From Nemertoderma westbladi (Eukaryota > Xenacoelomorpha > Nemertodermatida > Nemertodermatidae): a stretch of 64,000 nucleotides of DNA. The translations under genes and the position numbers were made by a program. The DNA is taken from contig JAUCBJ010001598.1 of assembly GCA_032718475.1 (NCBI GenBank), positions 62,001 through 126,000 of the forward strand. Reading direction: 5' to 3'. Every line of letters begins with the position of its first letter. Position 1 is the stretch's first letter. The notes beneath the pieces are model-generated. The model saw only the letters and a program-made list of their open reading frames with translations. It searched no databases and was not told the DNA's origin. Positions 63,001-64,000 of the stretch are shown piece by piece.

Positions 63001-64000
63001 CAGGCCACTACCATTAACCCATTGTATCTCATTATCCGATCCAGGCCACTACCATTTACCCGTTGTATCTCATTATCTGATCCAGGCCACTACCATTAAC
63101 CCATTGTATCTCATTATCCGATCCAGGCCACTACCATTAACCCACTGTATCTCATTATCTGATCCAGGCCACTACCATTAACCCATTGTATCTCATTATC
63201 CGATCCAGACCACTACCATTAACCCATTGTATCTCATTATCCGATCCAGGCCACTATTATTAACCCATTGTATCTCATTATCCGATCCAGACCACTACCA
63301 TTTAACCCACTGTATCTCATTATCTGATCCAGACCACTATCATTAACCAATTGTATCTCATTATCCGATCCAGACCACTACCATTAACCCATTGTATCTC
63401 ATTATCCGATCCAGGCCACTATTATTAACCCATTGTATCTCATTATCTGATCCAGGCCACTATCATTAACCCACTGTATCTCATTATCTGATCCAGGCCA
63501 CTACCATTAACCCATTGTATCTCATTATCCGATCCAGGCCACTACCATTTACCCGTTGTATCTCATTATCTGATCCAGGCCACTACCATTAACCCATTGT
63601 ATCTCATTATCTGATCCAGGCCACTACCATTAACCCATTGTATCTCATTATCCGATCCAGACCACTACCATTAACCCATTGTATCTCATTATCCGATCCA
63701 GGCCACTATTATTAACCCATTGTATCTCATTATCTGATCCACGCCACTATCATTAACCCACTGTATCTCATTATCTGATCCAGGCCACTACCATTAACCC
63801 ATTGTATCTCATTATCCGATCCAGGCCACTATTATTAACCCATTGTATCTCATTATCTGATCCACGCCACTATCATTAACCCACTGTATCTCATTATCTG
63901 ATCCAGGCCACTACCATTAACCCATTGTATCTCATTATCCGATCCAAGCCACTACCATTAACCCATTGTATCTCATTATCTGATCCAGGCCACTATCCTT
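54019..64000 (+). repeat. 41-bp satellite array, continuing off the right edge
   Basis: Head-to-tail 41-bp units of the form GCCACTACCATTAACCCATT, then GTATCTCATTATCCGATCCAG; about 243 units by division. Variants: ACCATTTACCCGTT, TTTGCCC, CAGACC, CAGTCC, CATGTC, ATCTGATCC, and rare 4-bp or 1-bp insertions (61327, 61450, 61744, 63303). The first unit (54019-54056) is a diverged 38-bp version, GCCATTCTAGCATTAACTCG then TCTCATTATCCGATCCAG. Open frames here arise because one unit shifts the frame by two bases; they stop at TAA or TAG of CATTAA/CATTAG. Each unit has a TTAAC branch-like word, a pyrimidine-biased stretch and CCAG|G, so it also resembles a 3' splice site. Confidence 0.95.
55530..59523 (+). 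repeat. Higher-order duplications within the 41-bp satellite
   Basis: Variant-unit order at about 55530-56100 recurs at 56186-56756 (offset 656, which is 16 units). The block at about 56460-57060 recurs at 58920-59520 (offset 2460, which is 60 units), and parts of it also near 57830-58300. Landmarks are the CGTGCC, CAGTCC-TTTACCCG and ATCTGATCC variants. Boundaries are approximate. Confidence 0.75.

Noticed and set aside
54019-64000. Open frames of YLIIRSRPLSLTHCISLSDP-type repeats
   Set aside because: Three-frame artefacts of a 41-bp tandem repeat; no start context or homology.

Overview
The window is part of an animal nuclear genome. It carries the central and C-terminal coding exons of a beta-catenin/Armadillo gene (plus strand, 39525-53164), set among very large tandem repeats. 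The organism is a metazoan: interrupted coding exons, canonical GT-AG introns, and an ARM-repeat protein very close to beta-catenin. AT-rich unique introns and residue choices suggest an invertebrate, but I cannot name the phylum. There are no bacterial features, and the many short open frames in the repeats are not genes.

Layout. Positions 1-39524 are one continuous satellite of 45/47/51-bp units, lying in the intron upstream of the first visible coding exon. Nine coding segments follow: 39525-39726, 43677-43821, 44110-44254, 45382-45521, 45909-46106, 46454-46699, 48009-48173, 48467-48623 and 52916-53164. Together they cover human beta-catenin from about residue 246 to the start of the C-terminal tail. 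The 5' exons (start codon, GSK3 degron, alpha-catenin site, first ARM repeats) lie left of the window and the last exon or exons probably lie right of it. Introns hold a 43-bp repeat (42590-43645), a 27-bp minisatellite (46885-47995), an 83-bp triplication of an exon/donor junction (48113-48361), two MITE-like elements, and G or C homopolymer runs. From 54019 to the right edge is a second satellite of 41-bp units.

Main observations. (1) The 39.5-kb satellite is built from the splice-acceptor junction of the exon it abuts: each unit holds the last 14 nt of the intron plus the first ~33 nt of the exon, so roughly 840 copies of the acceptor precede the real one. (2) The same theme recurs in the gene: an exon-3'-end/donor junction triplicated as 83-bp units, and more tentative cases for the 43-bp, 27-bp and 41-bp repeats. 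(3) The exons at 43677-43821 and 44110-44254 are both exactly 145 nt, both run phase 0 to phase 1, and encode alternative versions of the same ARM segment (human 313-361). Including both brings a stop after nine codons of the second, so they look like a mutually exclusive pair that would give two beta-catenin isoforms.

Human residue numbers and human exon lengths are from memory; no search or alignment program was run.
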